Origin: Paenibacillus mellifer
Lineage (GTDB): Bacteria; Bacillota; Bacilli; Paenibacillales; Paenibacillaceae
DNA length: 64,000 nt
Direction: 5' to 3'
Assembly (NCBI RefSeq): GCF_023195895.1
Contig: NZ_JALPRK010000002.1
Coordinates: forward strand, 274,671 to 338,670
The notes below the pieces were generated by a model. It made no database searches. It saw nothing but the letters and a program-made list of their open reading frames with translations, and was not told the origin of the DNA. Position 1 is the first letter of the stretch. Each line of letters opens with the position of its first letter. The translations under genes and the position numbers were made by a program. Shown here piece after piece: positions 44,325 to 54,130 of this stretch.

Positions 44325-44810
44325 TTGAGGAAGCGAACCCAATGGATTCTGCTCTCCATCGTGATCCTGTTGATCGTGTTCCTCGGTCTCCACCGGTTTT
44401 ATATTTACATTCATGAAGATACGTGGAGAGCCGAACGAGCCGCCATTCAACAGGCGAAGCAGGAGACGGACCTGGTCCAGGGCGACGAGGTGTGGAAGTC
44501 GGTATGGGATGAAGTCATCTGGGTCGTGCAGGGAGAAGACGAATCCGGACGTAAAATGATGGTATGGCTGAGGGAAGGTCAAGAACCTGAGGTGCGATGG
44601 CTGTCGGAAGGGAAATCCGAGAGTCAGGTTCGAGCCATGATCAAGGAGACCTTACCTGAGATACAGGTTGTCCGTTTGATGCCGGGCATCTATAATAACC
44701 AACTGGTCTGGCAGCTGTTCTACAAACAGAAGGACCATCATTATTATCGGTTCTTCAGTTTTACGAGCGGCGAGCCGCTGCCGGAAGTGTTTACCCTGCC
44801 GAATCGCTGA
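44325..44810 (+). CDS. ypmB: YpmB family protein (DUF5590)
   Basis: 161 residues. An N-terminal membrane anchor (WILLSIVILLIVFLGLHRFYIYI) is followed by an extracytoplasmic PepSY-like domain (QAKQETDLVQGDEVWKSVWDEVIWVVQGEDESG). The start is TTG after AAAGGAAGAGAAGG. It lies downstream of dinG as ypmB does in B. subtilis; ypmA was not seen. Function unknown. Confidence 0.75.
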   Translation: MRKRTQWILLSIVILLIVFLGLHRFYIYIHEDTWRAERAAIQQAKQETDLVQGDEVWKSVWDEVIWVVQGEDESGRKMMVWLREGQEPEVRWLSEGKSESQVRAMIKETLPEIQVVRLMPGIYNNQLVWQLFYKQKDHHYYRFFSFTSGEPLPEVFTLPNR

Positions 44811-44845
44811 CGGGTCGTCCGTGAATAGAAGAATGACTAGGAAAG

Positions 44846-44898
44846 AAACGGTTTCGATGTTTAGGCGAAAGGCCTGAATGGCGGAACCGTTTTATTTT
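44846..44898 (+). terminator. Terminator after ypmB
   Basis: AAACGGTT (44846-44853) pairs with AACCGTTT (44885-44892), with an inner AGGC/GCCT stem, followed by TTTTATTTT. Confidence 0.75.
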
Positions 44899-44914
44899 GT
44901 TGGGAGGGAATGGG

Positions 44915-45916
44915 ATGGAGCTGCTCGATCGGGCGGGGCAAGAGGATAGAGTGTGGGAAGACTTGAAACATGCGTTTACTGATTATTTCTCCGGTCCAAT
45001 TAGACAGTCTGTTCCTATAAGAAGAGGTTGGCTCAATTATAAATGGCGAATTTCCACGGATCTCGGAGATTTTGTACTAAAGCAATATAATAGGGAGCGA
45101 TTTAAAGCGTACCAACCAGAAACATTGCAACTGGCGTTATCCCAGCAAATGCGGTTAAGCGAGCTTGGTTTTCCATGCCCGCCGCTCCTTTCCTCGAACG
45201 GGAAACTGATGCTGGATTCGGCTAACGGCGAAAGGTTTATTGTGATGGGTTATTGCCAGGGAGATCTAGTACCTCCGGGACAAGCCAACATCGATCAAAT
45301 CTATGATTTGGGACGGATCACGGGTCAAATGCATCAGATTCTGAATGATGGGAAGTTGGGGCGTAAGGAATCCGCCTTGTTTACTCCTCCAGCTCGTGAG
45401 GAGCGCTTGGAGCATTGGATTACTCTTCAGGAACAAGCGGTAAGCTGCGGCGACACCGATTTGTCAGCCCAGATTGAAACACAGCGCATCGCAACAGAAC
45501 ATGTTGAGTTGGAGCGATTTGAAGCTATTGAAACAGGCTGGGCGCATCGAGATCTTTGGGCGGACAATTTGCTGTTTGAGAAGAGTTCTGTAGCCGCGGT
45601 ATTGGATTTCGATCGGCTGAATTATGATTTTCCCCGGCTGGATGTTGCTCGTGCTGTAATGTCATTTGCATTCAGGGATCATTTGGATCTAGCTTTGGCT
45701 AGTGCATTTATGGAGGGATATAAGCAGGAAGGGGTACGCACTACAGAAGAACGATATTTAACGACTTCGCTGCAGATGCTGTGGTATATGGAAAGCGTCT
45801 GGTGGATTCATAGGCAGATGGATTTACATAGCGCACCTCCCGTACGATTTGCCAAAGAGATGAAGTGGTTGGCTGAGAATATCAACCGTCTACCCGATCT
45901 ACTTGAGAATTTGTAG
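44915..45916 (+). CDS. Aminoglycoside phosphotransferase-family kinase (CotS-like)
   Basis: 333 residues with the eukaryotic-like kinase fold. The catalytic loop WAHRDLWADNLLF (HxDxxxxN) and the metal motif VLDFDRLNYDFPRLDVAR are intact; the N-lobe lysine is in DFVLKQYNRERF. This layout is shared by APH, choline kinase and spore-coat CotS proteins. Resistance is not implied, and a coat or small-molecule kinase is more likely in a spore former (inference). The ATG is set by GGGAGGG six bases upstream. It replaces aspB of the B. subtilis order. Confidence 0.75.
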   Translation: MELLDRAGQEDRVWEDLKHAFTDYFSGPIRQSVPIRRGWLNYKWRISTDLGDFVLKQYNRERFKAYQPETLQLALSQQMRLSELGFPCPPLLSSNGKLMLDSANGERFIVMGYCQGDLVPPGQANIDQIYDLGRITGQMHQILNDGKLGRKESALFTPPAREERLEHWITLQEQAVSCGDTDLSAQIETQRIATEHVELERFEAIETGWAHRDLWADNLLFEKSSVAAVLDFDRLNYDFPRLDVARAVMSFAFRDHLDLALASAFMEGYKQEGVRTTEERYLTTSLQMLWYMESVWWIHRQMDLHSAPPVRFAKEMKWLAENINRLPDLLENL

Positions 45917-45975
45917 CATTTCGGGGTAGAACTACTAGCTTCAAATTTTAAATATCTTCACACTTTTCTTCGATA

Positions 45976-46033
45976 TTTGATATACGATGTGATATACTCA
46001 TATTTGTAGTTTTGATAGACGAACTGATATACT
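45976..46033 (+). repeat. Direct 23-bp repeat in the promoter of the FtsH-like operon
   Basis: TTTGATATACGATGTGATATACT-like units occur at 45976-45998 and 46011-46033 (20 of 23 identical, period 35). Each ends in TATACT, a good -10 box. It could be a duplicated promoter or paired operator in an AT-rich spacer (45917-46068). Confidence 0.6.
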
Positions 46034-46068
46034 TTACAGATGATTACTATAGATGAGGGGGACATCAC

Positions 46069-46602
46069 GTGAAACTGCGTATTGGACCAATTGCTGCAAG
46101 CATCGCTATTTCTGTCCTTGTGTTGTTTGGTGGATGGTTCCTGTATCGGCAATGGGCGATAGAGCGTCCGTTGGAGAATATCGTGAAAAGTGTGGATGGT
46201 GTCAATCAAGTCAAAATGGATATCAAACCTGACGAGTTGGCGCTCAAGCTGAGTTTAAAGCCGGGGACCGATCTCGGCGCATTAGTTCGCCAGATTGAAC
46301 AGAACGGGAAAGAACAAATCGGCAACCGTACCTTAAAGCTGGACGTGGAGGATCATTCTTCTCCGGCTCTGGATCAGTTGTGGGAGAACGCGTTGTTCAC
46401 CGTCGCCCAGGCGATGGAGAACAAGCAGTATACGCAAATTACCGCTGCCCTGAAGCAAATGGAGCAGGAAAATGATCAACTGACAGCTACAGCGGAGATG
46501 GATGAGAAAAATGTCTATATTACCTTGACGGACGGAAAACACAGTAAATTTGTTATTTTACCGCGAACGCCGGAACGAATGGGGGTATGGCCAAATGCGT
46601 AG
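46069..46602 (+). CDS. Hypothetical membrane-anchored protein
   Basis: 177 residues, not recognised. One N-terminal membrane helix (IAASIAISVLVLFGGWFLY) anchors a soluble domain likely outside the cell, with VDGVNQVKMDIKPDELALKLSLKPGTDL and a helical region KQMEQENDQLTATAEMDE. GTG start after GAGGGGGA. It overlaps the FtsH-like protease gene by 8 bases, so the two are coupled; it may be a protease partner or adaptor (inference). Confidence 0.7.
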   Translation: MKLRIGPIAASIAISVLVLFGGWFLYRQWAIERPLENIVKSVDGVNQVKMDIKPDELALKLSLKPGTDLGALVRQIEQNGKEQIGNRTLKLDVEDHSSPALDQLWENALFTVAQAMENKQYTQITAALKQMEQENDQLTATAEMDEKNVYITLTDGKHSKFVILPRTPERMGVWPNA

Positions 46603-48100
46603 ATGGATGATTGAAGCTGCGATAGGCTTCGTACCGGTCCTTATCGTCTTCTTGGCGGTGACAGGTGTGAACGTGGTACCGTTAGTTGTAGCGATGGTGC
46701 TGTTTGGCGCATTGTTTGCGGCGATCAAAATGCGCGGCGGCGGGATTACGATTGGAGCTGCCCAGGAACGGAAACGCAAGAAGCGCGGACCGGCGAAGCT
46801 AACGTTCGAGCAGATCGGCGGACAGGAAAGCGCGAAGCAGGAGCTTCGGGAAGCGCTGGATTTTATGGTGCGTCAAGATGAGATCAGCAAGTTCGGCATT
46901 CGTCCGATGAAAGGGATCTTGCTAACGGGCCCTCCGGGAACTGGGAAAACGTTACTCGCCAAAGCGGCGGCCCATTATACCAATTCCGTGTTTGTTGCGG
47001 CCTCGGGCAGTGAATTCGTTGAAATGTATGTTGGTGTTGGGGCGAGTCGGATTCGTGATCTCTTTAAGGAAGCGAGAACCCGGGCGGCCAAGGAAAACAA
47101 GGAAAATGCGGTCATTTTCATTGATGAAATCGAAGTGATCGGCGGAAAAAGAGAAGGTGGACAACAACGTGAATACGACCAAACGTTAAACCAGCTGTTG
47201 ACGGAAATGGACGGCATTTATTCCTCCGATACGCCGCGGATTCTACTGATCGCCGCGACGAACCGTAAGGAGATGCTGGACAGCGCATTGCTTCGCCCGG
47301 GTCGTTTTGACCGGCATATCCAGGTCGATCTTCCGGACAAGAAGGGACGCCGTCATATTCTCGAACTGCATGCAGGTAATAAACCGCTGCAGCAGAGTGT
47401 CAATTTGGACAAAATCGCCGAGGAATCGTATGGTTTCTCTGGTGCCCAGCTGGAAAGCGTGATGAATGAAGCAGCGATCTACGCGATGCGGGATGGGGTT
47501 GATCAAATTACCCAAGGGCATTTGTCAATGGCCATCGATAAGGTGTTGATGGGTGAAAAGACAGACCGACAAGCAGCCGAGGAAGAGAAACGGCGGGTCG
47601 CTATCCATGAGTTGGGTCATGCGATCGCCGCCGAGGTTGTGGCCCCGGGCAGTGTGAGCCAAGTTGCGTTAAGTCCACGCGGTAGAGCGCTTGGGTATGT
47701 TCGGCACAATCCGCAAGATGAGAAATATTTGTACACCAAGTCGTATCTTGAAGGTCAAATCATCATTGCCTTAGCAGGCGCTGCTGCGGAAGAAATCTAT
47801 TACGGAGGCCGCAGTACCGGTTCGAGCAATGACTTCGAGCAGGCTTTGAAGATCGTGCAAACCATGATGACCTCGGGCTTAACCTCGCTAGGCATTGTCA
47901 ATATGGACATGGTGACCACCGAAGTGCTGATGAATGAGAACACGCGAATTTTGGAGGAGCTTGCCGCCAAAACCAAAGAACTATTGCAACAGCATTCAGC
48001 GGTATTCGACAAATCTCTTGATATCCTTTTTAAAGAAGAACGCCTTTCCGGCGACCAATTCCGTTGTCAATTTCGTGACAGCCTGCATTTACCGGCATAA
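46595..48100 (+). CDS. Short FtsH-like AAA membrane protease
   Basis: 501 residues against about 640 for true FtsH. Two closely spaced helices ([33 protein letters not shown]) with almost no external domain. The AAA module follows with Walker A GPPGTGKT at 112-119, Walker [10 protein letters not shown] and arginine finger region [10 protein letters not shown]. The zinc protease has HELGH and the third ligand in [11 protein letters not shown]. The ATG at 46595 has GGGGG about 9 bases upstream. It is a paralog rather than housekeeping FtsH. Confidence 0.85.
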   Translation: MRRWMIEAAIGFVPVLIVFLAVTGVNVVPLVVAMVLFGALFAAIKMRGGGITIGAAQERKRKKRGPAKLTFEQIGGQESAKQELREALDFMVRQDEISKFGIRPMKGILLTGPPGTGKTLLAKAAAHYTNSVFVAASGSEFVEMYVGVGASRIRDLFKEARTRAAKENKENAVIFIDEIEVIGGKREGGQQREYDQTLNQLLTEMDGIYSSDTPRILLIAATNRKEMLDSALLRPGRFDRHIQVDLPDKKGRRHILELHAGNKPLQQSVNLDKIAEESYGFSGAQLESVMNEAAIYAMRDGVDQITQGHLSMAIDKVLMGEKTDRQAAEEEKRRVAIHELGHAIAAEVVAPGSVSQVALSPRGRALGYVRHNPQDEKYLYTKSYLEGQIIIALAGAAAEEIYYGGRSTGSSNDFEQALKIVQTMMTSGLTSLGIVNMDMVTTEVLMNENTRILEELAAKTKELLQQHSAVFDKSLDILFKEERLSGDQFRCQFRDSLHLPA

Positions 48101-48126
48101 TTCATGATGCCGGTTATTTTTTTTTA
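48091..48126 (+). terminator. Terminator overlapping the end of the FtsH-like gene
   Basis: ACCGGCAT (48091-48098) pairs with ATGCCGGT (48107-48114), followed by a T-rich run. The left arm contains the stop codon region. Confidence 0.85.
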
Positions 48127-48237
48127 CTTTTTCTTCGTGCTAAGATATTATTATATGTTGGGTGTAAGAAGATGTATGATTCGACATCTGGGAAACCATA
48201 TTATGTACAGATCATGAAAGGATGGAGCGAGAGGACC

Positions 48238-49110
48238 ATGAACTACAAACGAATTGGTGTCATCGGCGGCGGCACAATGGGTCAGGGCATCAGCGAAATG
48301 CTGGCGGCTAAAGGGCTGGACGTGTTGCTCGTAGAGGAGACAGCCGATAAATTGGAGCATGCGTACAGCATGATTGAAACGAGTCTGGATAAACAGCTCG
48401 AGAAATGGGCAATTACGAAAGCGGAGAAGAAACTGATCTTATCCCGTATCCATAAAGTTACTCATTTTGCCGAACTCGGAACCTGCGATATGGTGATTGA
48501 GACCATTTCGGAGGATTTGAATGCCAAAAAAGAGGTATTCACGCAGCTGGATCAGGTATGTCCAAGCAACATTATTCTGGCAAGTAACACCTCGACGCTC
48601 AGTTTGACCGAGATCGCGGGCGGAACGAAATATCCTGAACGCGTGATTGGCATGCACTTTATTTATCCTGTGGCCAAAATCAGTCTTGTGGAAATTATTC
48701 GCGGCCTGAAAACCTCGGATGTGACGTTTGAAGAAACAAAACGGTTTGTGGAAGAGGTTGTGGAGAAACGCGGTATCATGGTTTATGAATCCCCGGGCTT
48801 TGTTACTTCCCGGATTATTTGCGTTATGATCAACGAGGCGCTGCATGTACTCGGCGAAGGCGTCGCTTCCGCGGAAGAAATCGATGAAGCGATGCGCGTC
48901 GGCTACCAGTTCCAATATGGACCGCTGGAAATGGCGGACCGCTTTGGTTTGGATTCGGTGCTGGCTGCTTTGGAACGGATGTTCCGTGAGTTCGGCGAAT
49001 TGAAATACCGTCCTTCCTTCGTGCTCAAGAAAATGGTTCGCGCCGGCAGTTTGGGCGTAAAAACAGGCGAAGGTTTCTTTAAATACGATAAGGACGGTGA
49101 CCGGCTGTGA
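48238..49110 (+). CDS. 3-hydroxyacyl-CoA dehydrogenase family protein, divergent active site
   Basis: 290 residues. The NAD site GVIGGGTMGQGISEMLA is at 8-24, and a helical C-terminal domain ends KTGEGFFKY. The catalytic histidine (GMHFIYP) and glutamate (LVEIIRG) are kept. The usual NP after the histidine block reads YP, and the substrate-binding Asn of FVTNR reads Ser (PGFVTSR). It may act on a non-standard hydroxyacyl substrate. The ATG at 48238 is chosen by homology of the N-terminus. It overlaps ackA (GTGA). Confidence 0.8.
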   Translation: MNYKRIGVIGGGTMGQGISEMLAAKGLDVLLVEETADKLEHAYSMIETSLDKQLEKWAITKAEKKLILSRIHKVTHFAELGTCDMVIETISEDLNAKKEVFTQLDQVCPSNIILASNTSTLSLTEIAGGTKYPERVIGMHFIYPVAKISLVEIIRGLKTSDVTFEETKRFVEEVVEKRGIMVYESPGFVTSRIICVMINEALHVLGEGVASAEEIDEAMRVGYQFQYGPLEMADRFGLDSVLAALERMFREFGELKYRPSFVLKKMVRAGSLGVKTGEGFFKYDKDGDRL

Positions 49111-50312
49111 AACTGTTAGTCATTAATGCGGGAAGCTCATCTCTGAAATACCAGCTTTATGATATGACCGACGAATCGGTTCTGGCCAAAGGTTTGGTCG
49201 AACGGATCGGCATGGATTCGTCCATTTTGACGCATAAGCCGATCGGCAAAGAGGAAGTAACGGAAGTCAGCGAAATTTTGGAGCATACAACGGCGATCCG
49301 CAAAGTGCTTGAGAAATTAACGGACAAGGAACATGGTGTTCTGGCGTCGGTTAACGAGATTCAAGCGGTGGGTCACCGCGTCGTGCACGGTGGAGAGGCG
49401 TTTAAAGGCTCCGCCCTAGTCACGCCGGAAGTCAAAGCCGAAATCCGCCGTCTGTTTGACCTGGCGCCGCTTCATAACCCGCCGGCAATCATGGGGATTA
49501 ATGCCTCCGAAGCCAATATGCCGGGCGTTCCGAACGTGGTGGCCTTTGATACGGCTTTCCATCAAACCATGGATGAGAAAGTGTATTTGTACCCAATTCC
49601 GAGAGTTCTGTACAAGAAACACCGCATCCGTCGTTATGGCGCACACGGTACCTCACATCAATATGTTAGCCGCATGGCAGCGGAATATTTGAACCGTCCG
49701 ATCGAAGAACTGAAGATCATCACTTGCCATATCGGGAATGGCGCAAGTTTGACCGCAGTCAAAGGCGGTGTTTCGGTGGATACTTCGATGGGTCTGACGC
49801 CTTTGGAAGGCTTGATGATGGGGACGCGCAGCGGCGACCTCGATCCGACAGTGGTCACCTTCGTCATGAATAAGGAAGAATTGTCCATCAGTGAAGTGAA
49901 CTCGATGTTGAACAAACACAGCGGCCTGCTTGCCATCTCCGGCAGCAGCAGTGACATGCGGGATATTACCGACGGCTGGGAAGAGGGTAAACCGAATGAG
50001 ACATTGGCCTTCGAGATGTACGAATATCGTCTGCGGAAATATATTGGATCGTATGCAGCAGCAATGAACGGTGTGGACGTTATCGTCTTTACAGCTGGCG
50101 TTGGTGAAAACTCGGCAATCGTCCGCGAGAAAACATGTGAAAACCTGAGCTACTTAGGCGTTGAGCTGGACAAAGAGCTGAACAAGATCCGTTCCGGGGA
50201 ACCACGTCGGATTTCGACCCCGAATTCCAAAGTTGAGGTTTTGGTTATCCCGACCAACGAAGAGTTGATGATTGCCCGTGATACGCTGAGCATCGTGCAG
50301 GAATCGAAGTAA
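49107..50312 (+). CDS. ackA: Acetate kinase (AckA)
   Basis: Acetyl phosphate to acetate and ATP. 401 residues, complete. VINAGSSSLKYQLYD at the N-terminus, GHRVVHGGE, FDTAFHQTM, YGAHGTSHQYVS, CHIGNGASLTAV and the C-terminal VFTAGVGENS are all ASKHA-family signatures. The start is GTG overlapping the previous stop. Coupling to a hydroxyacyl-CoA dehydrogenase gene suggests co-regulation with acyl-CoA metabolism. Confidence 0.97.
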   Translation: MKLLVINAGSSSLKYQLYDMTDESVLAKGLVERIGMDSSILTHKPIGKEEVTEVSEILEHTTAIRKVLEKLTDKEHGVLASVNEIQAVGHRVVHGGEAFKGSALVTPEVKAEIRRLFDLAPLHNPPAIMGINASEANMPGVPNVVAFDTAFHQTMDEKVYLYPIPRVLYKKHRIRRYGAHGTSHQYVSRMAAEYLNRPIEELKIITCHIGNGASLTAVKGGVSVDTSMGLTPLEGLMMGTRSGDLDPTVVTFVMNKEELSISEVNSMLNKHSGLLAISGSSSDMRDITDGWEEGKPNETLAFEMYEYRLRKYIGSYAAAMNGVDVIVFTAGVGENSAIVREKTCENLSYLGVELDKELNKIRSGEPRRISTPNSKVEVLVIPTNEELMIARDTLSIVQESK

Positions 50313-50374
50313 AGCGCGGCGAATTTATATCTTTGAGTATTCAATATAGTTATCGTTAGAGGAGAGATAAAGGC

Positions 50375-51670
50375 ATGGCGGTCAAAACTGTGATTCGTCA
50401 AGTGAATGAGCATGTCGGGGAAACCGTAGTCATCGGCAGTTGGCTCAACAATAAACGTTCCAGCGGCAAAATTCAATTTTTGCAGCTTCGCGACGGGACC
50501 GGCTATATCCAAGCAGTAGTCGTCAAGAGCGAAGTGTCCGAGGAGACGTGGAACAACGCCAAGAGCTTAACTCAGGAATCGTCCATGTACGTTACGGGCG
50601 TGATTCGCGAAGAACCACGAAGCCAATCCGGTTATGAGATGACGGTAACCGAAGTCGAAATCCTTCATTTGACCGAAAACTATCCGATTACGCCAAAAGA
50701 ACACGGTGTCGATTTCCTGATGGACCATCGCCATCTGTGGCTTCGTTCCTCGAAGCAGCGGGCAGTTATGGTTATCCGGGCTGAGATCATTCGCGCCGTA
50801 CAGGAATTTTTCGACCAAAACGGGTTTACTCTGGTCGACCCGCCGATCTTGACGCCAACATCTGCGGAAGGGACCACCAACCTGTTCCATACGAAGTATT
50901 TCGAGGAAGACGCTTATCTGACGCAGAGCGGGCAGCTTTACATGGAAGCGGCCGCAATGGCGTTAGGTAAAGTGTATTCCTTTGGCCCCACGTTCCGGGC
51001 CGAGAAATCCAAGACCCGCCGCCATCTGATCGAGTTCTGGATGATCGAGCCGGAAATGGCGTTCACCGATCACGAGGAGAGCCTCAAGGTACAGGAGAAC
51101 TTCATCACGCATGTCGTACAATCCGTGTTGAAGAACTGCCGGACTGAGCTTGAAGCGGTGGGCCGTGACGTGTCCAAGCTGGAAGGGATTCAAGCGCCGT
51201 TCCCGCGGATCAGTTACGATGAAGCGATCGAGTATCTGCATACGCAAGGGTTTGATATTCCTTGGGGCGAGGATTTCGGAGCGCCGCATGAAACGGCGAT
51301 TGCTGAACGTTATGAGAAGCCGGTATTCATCACGAATTATCCGGCAGGGATCAAGGCGTTCTATATGAAGCCCGATCCGAATCGTCCGGAAGTCGTCTTG
51401 TGCGCCGATATGATTGCGCCGGAAGGCTATGGAGAAATCATCGGCGGATCGCAGCGGATCGACGACCCGGCTTTAATGGAAGAACGCTTCAAGGAGCATA
51501 ACCTGTCACAGGAAACGTACCAATGGTACCTGGACCTTCGCAAATACGGCTCGGTGCCGCATTCCGGATTTGGCCTTGGTTTGGAACGTACGGTCGCCTG
51601 GATTTGTGGCTTGGATCACGTTCGCGAGACGATTCCGTTCCCACGGACCCTGTACCGGTTATATCCTTAA
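50375..51670 (+). CDS. asnS: Asparaginyl-tRNA synthetase (AsnS)
   Basis: Charges tRNA-Asn. Class IIb synthetase of 431 residues. An N-terminal OB-fold ([32 protein letters not shown]) binds the anticodon. Motif 2 is [21 protein letters not shown], motif 3 [23 protein letters not shown] precedes the ATG. Followed by dnaD as in B. subtilis. Confidence 0.97.
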   Translation: MAVKTVIRQVNEHVGETVVIGSWLNNKRSSGKIQFLQLRDGTGYIQAVVVKSEVSEETWNNAKSLTQESSMYVTGVIREEPRSQSGYEMTVTEVEILHLTENYPITPKEHGVDFLMDHRHLWLRSSKQRAVMVIRAEIIRAVQEFFDQNGFTLVDPPILTPTSAEGTTNLFHTKYFEEDAYLTQSGQLYMEAAAMALGKVYSFGPTFRAEKSKTRRHLIEFWMIEPEMAFTDHEESLKVQENFITHVVQSVLKNCRTELEAVGRDVSKLEGIQAPFPRISYDEAIEYLHTQGFDIPWGEDFGAPHETAIAERYEKPVFITNYPAGIKAFYMKPDPNRPEVVLCADMIAPEGYGEIIGGSQRIDDPALMEERFKEHNLSQETYQWYLDLRKYGSVPHSGFGLGLERTVAWICGLDHVRETIPFPRTLYRLYP

Positions 51671-51696
51671 TTGGCTTTGAAAGGTGAGCTTTATCT

Positions 51697-52386
51697 ATGG
51701 CCATGAATGAGGGCAACAACACTTGGGCGAAGGGAATCGCTTTCGGGATGGAGACGGGGACGGTAAACGTCCCTTTCTCGCTGCTGGCCCATTACCGTAA
51801 GCTTCAGTTAAGCGATACGGAAGCGATGCTTCTGATCCAGCTGCTTGCTTTCAAACAAGTCGAGCGCAACGATTTTCCGTCGATGGGGCAACTGGAATCG
51901 CGGATGGACACGGCGCCCGGTACGCTGGCCCCGGTCATTCGCGGTTTGTTGAAGGAAGGCTGGATCAGCATCGACGAAGCGGTCGACGAAACAACCGGTA
52001 TCCGTTCAGAACAATACAATTTGAGCGGCATGTATGAGCGGTTGAGCCAATGGTTGGCTGCGCAGCAACCTACAGCTGCTGGACGTAAAACGTCAGATGC
52101 GGTTCCCGAAGCGCGGGAAGAACTGGAACGGAACCTGTTCGTGATTTTTGAGAAGGAATTTGCCCGCCCGCTTTCGCCGATGGAATGCGAGACGATATCC
52201 GGTTGGGTGGACCAGGACCGTTACCCGGAAGAGCTGATTCTACTGGCGCTGAAGGAAGCGGTATTTGCCGGAAAAGTTCACTTCCGGTATATCGACCGTA
52301 TTTTGTTGGAATGGAGCCGCAACCGCGTGCGTACGGCAGAGGACGTCAAAGCTTATGCGCAGCGGTTCCGCGGAGGGATGCGTTAA
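51697..52386 (+). CDS. dnaD: DNA replication protein DnaD
   Basis: Primosomal protein for helicase loading at origins and restart sites. 229 residues. The N-terminal winged-helix domain (FSLLAHYRKLQLSDTEAMLLIQLLAF) is followed by a linker and the C-terminal DnaD domain (FVIFEKEFARPLSPMECETISGWV, YIDRILLEWSRNRVRTAEDV). The asnS-dnaD neighbourhood supports the call. Confidence 0.94.
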   Translation: MAMNEGNNTWAKGIAFGMETGTVNVPFSLLAHYRKLQLSDTEAMLLIQLLAFKQVERNDFPSMGQLESRMDTAPGTLAPVIRGLLKEGWISIDEAVDETTGIRSEQYNLSGMYERLSQWLAAQQPTAAGRKTSDAVPEAREELERNLFVIFEKEFARPLSPMECETISGWVDQDRYPEELILLALKEAVFAGKVHFRYIDRILLEWSRNRVRTAEDVKAYAQRFRGGMR

Positions 52387-52400
52387 ATCGTAAGAATGAA

Positions 52401-52433
52401 GAGAGTGCCTGTTTCATAGGGCACTCTCTTTTT
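52401..52433 (+). terminator. Terminator after dnaD
   Basis: GAGAGTGCC (52401-52409) pairs perfectly with GGCACTCTC (52420-52428), then five T residues. Confidence 0.92.
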
Positions 52434-52555
52434 GATGTATATGCGCGAATTTTACATGAATCTCGATTTGAAATCATATTCGCTACGAACAGGTTTCGTA
52501 CACTGAGGGGAGAACGTTCATTTCTTTGATCTAAATCCCCGGGAGGACGATACCG

Positions 52556-53464
52556 ATGCAAGGTTGGATTATTTATAAACACTCCGCAGCCGATGTGAAA
52601 CCGGAAACCTATGAATTGAAACGGCTGATGGAAGAAGCGGAGAAGCAGGGGATCGAGGTGAGGGTATTCGCTCCAGAGCAATTCGAGCTGCTAGTCACCC
52701 GCGATGACCGAAAGAGCGTGATGGTAGGCGGCGAAGTGTTGCCGCTCCCTGATTTTGTGCTGCCGCGAATGGGTGCGGGGACGAATTACTTCGGATTGGC
52801 CCTGATCCGCCACTTGGAGCGGTTAGGTGTGCAAACCTTGAATACGGCACAAAGCATCGATACCGTTAAGGACAAACTGTTCACGTTGCAGATTTTAGCT
52901 CAATATAATTTGCCCGTTCCTAAAACGATGTTGATTCGTTCCAAAGTAGACGTTGAATTGGTGGACAAGCATTTGGGGTTCCCGGTAGTCGTTAAAACGA
53001 TCTCAGGTTCACAGGGCAGCGGGGTTTTCTTGGCGGAAAACAGATCGAATTTCATTGATTTGTTGGAGATGATTAACGCCTACAAAGAGAACGCCACGAT
53101 GATTTTGCAGGAATTCGTGGCGTCCAGTCGCGGCGTGGACTTGCGGGTACTGACTATCGGCGGCCGAGCCATTGCGGCGATGAAGCGCAGCTCAGGCAAT
53201 GACAGCTTCAAGGCAAACTACTCTCGTGGTGGTTACGTGGAACCGTACGAAATGACTCCGGAGATCGAATGGCTGGCCCTGGAGGCTGCTCGATTGTTAA
53301 ACCTGGATATCGCCGGTATCGACTTGTTGTTCGACGGGGAGCACTTCAAAATTTGCGAAGCCAACTCTTCACCGGGCTTCGAAGGGCTGGAGTCCTGTTG
53401 TCAGGCGAACATCGCGGAAGAAATCTACAATTTTCTGCGGGTGCGGTTGAACGCGTTCGAGTAG
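52556..53464 (+). CDS. RimK family ATP-grasp ligase
   Basis: 302 residues. The ATP-grasp domain shows FPVVVKTISGSQGSGVFLAE (ATP-binding lysine and glycine loop), ILQEFVASSRGVDLRVLTIGG and the metal-binding end DIAGIDLLFDG-FKICEANSSPGFEG. It ligates an amino acid, classically glutamate, to a carboxylate; the acceptor is unknown. GGGAGGACG precedes the ATG. The spacer 53465-53643 holds nothing recognisable. Confidence 0.88.
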   Translation: MQGWIIYKHSAADVKPETYELKRLMEEAEKQGIEVRVFAPEQFELLVTRDDRKSVMVGGEVLPLPDFVLPRMGAGTNYFGLALIRHLERLGVQTLNTAQSIDTVKDKLFTLQILAQYNLPVPKTMLIRSKVDVELVDKHLGFPVVVKTISGSQGSGVFLAENRSNFIDLLEMINAYKENATMILQEFVASSRGVDLRVLTIGGRAIAAMKRSSGNDSFKANYSRGGYVEPYEMTPEIEWLALEAARLLNLDIAGIDLLFDGEHFKICEANSSPGFEGLESCCQANIAEEIYNFLRVRLNAFE

Positions 53465-53643
53465 GGAGCTCTTTGAATGACGGGGGGCATCTTTGCATCT
53501 ATTTCGCCGTTAAGCATAGAATCGACCGAAATAACTGCACGTTTGCAGGTATTTATACATCCGGCACCTCATGTAATGAGTACGTCTATTATTCTACTCC
53601 TTACAGCCTGTACTGGTGATAGATATTCTTGAATGCCCGTCTA

Positions 53644-54012
53644 TCAGCTTTGAATCGCGGAGAGCACGAAAATCACCCAACCCGCGAGAAAGCAAACGCC
53701 GCCAAGCGGAGTGATGGCGCCCAGTTTGCGGATGCCCGTCAGGCTCAAAGCATACAGGCTGCCGGAGAACAAAACGATCCCGGCAAACAAGAACCAGCCG
53801 GCGAGTACGATTAGCGAGTCGCTCCCGAACTGCGCAGCGGCTAAACCAAACAGAATCAACCCCAATCCGTGGGCGATATGATACTGAACCCCGGTTTGAT
53901 ACGTTTTTTGCCGATCTTCGGTCAAGCGATTCTTAAGGGCATGCGCGCCGAAGGCGCCAAGAGCGACAGCAAGGAACATCATAATCCCACCTAAAGTAAG
54001 CAGCAACGTCAT
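53644..54012 (-). CDS. DUF423 family membrane protein (YwdK-like)
   Basis: 122 residues, four membrane helices. LGGIMMFLAVALGAFGAHALKNRL at the start is the family hallmark. Also seen are YHIAHGLGLILFGLAA and LAGWFLFAGIVLFSGSLYALSL. Function unknown. The ATG at 54012 is set by GGGAGGTG about 10 bases upstream. Confidence 0.88.
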   Translation of the reverse strand: MTLLLTLGGIMMFLAVALGAFGAHALKNRLTEDRQKTYQTGVQYHIAHGLGLILFGLAAAQFGSDSLIVLAGWFLFAGIVLFSGSLYALSLTGIRKLGAITPLGGVCFLAGWVIFVLSAIQS

Positions 54013-54069
54013 TGTTGGATAACACCTCCCCCCCAAATCTTACCGATTCCCTCTAGGCTCGTCAATCGG

Positions 54070-54110
54070 ACAAACAACAAAGCAGCGCGTTCGTAATGAA
54101 CGCGCTGCTT
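54070..54110 (-). terminator. Terminator of the asparaginase gene
   Basis: A 13-bp perfect stem (54080-54092 with 54098-54110) around a 5-base loop, followed on the minus strand by a TTTGTTGTTTG run. Confidence 0.85.
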
Positions 54111-54130
54111 GGCACATGGAGTTCTACTCT

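Noticed and set aside
44915..45916. Antibiotic resistance by aminoglycoside phosphotransferase
   Set aside because: Only the general kinase motifs are present; the chromosomal context fits a CotS-like or small-molecule kinase, so no resistance is claimed.
53465..53643. Frame running on from the RimK-type gene region toward DUF423
   Set aside because: Alternative frame of the ligase gene extended into non-coding DNA; no start or family features.
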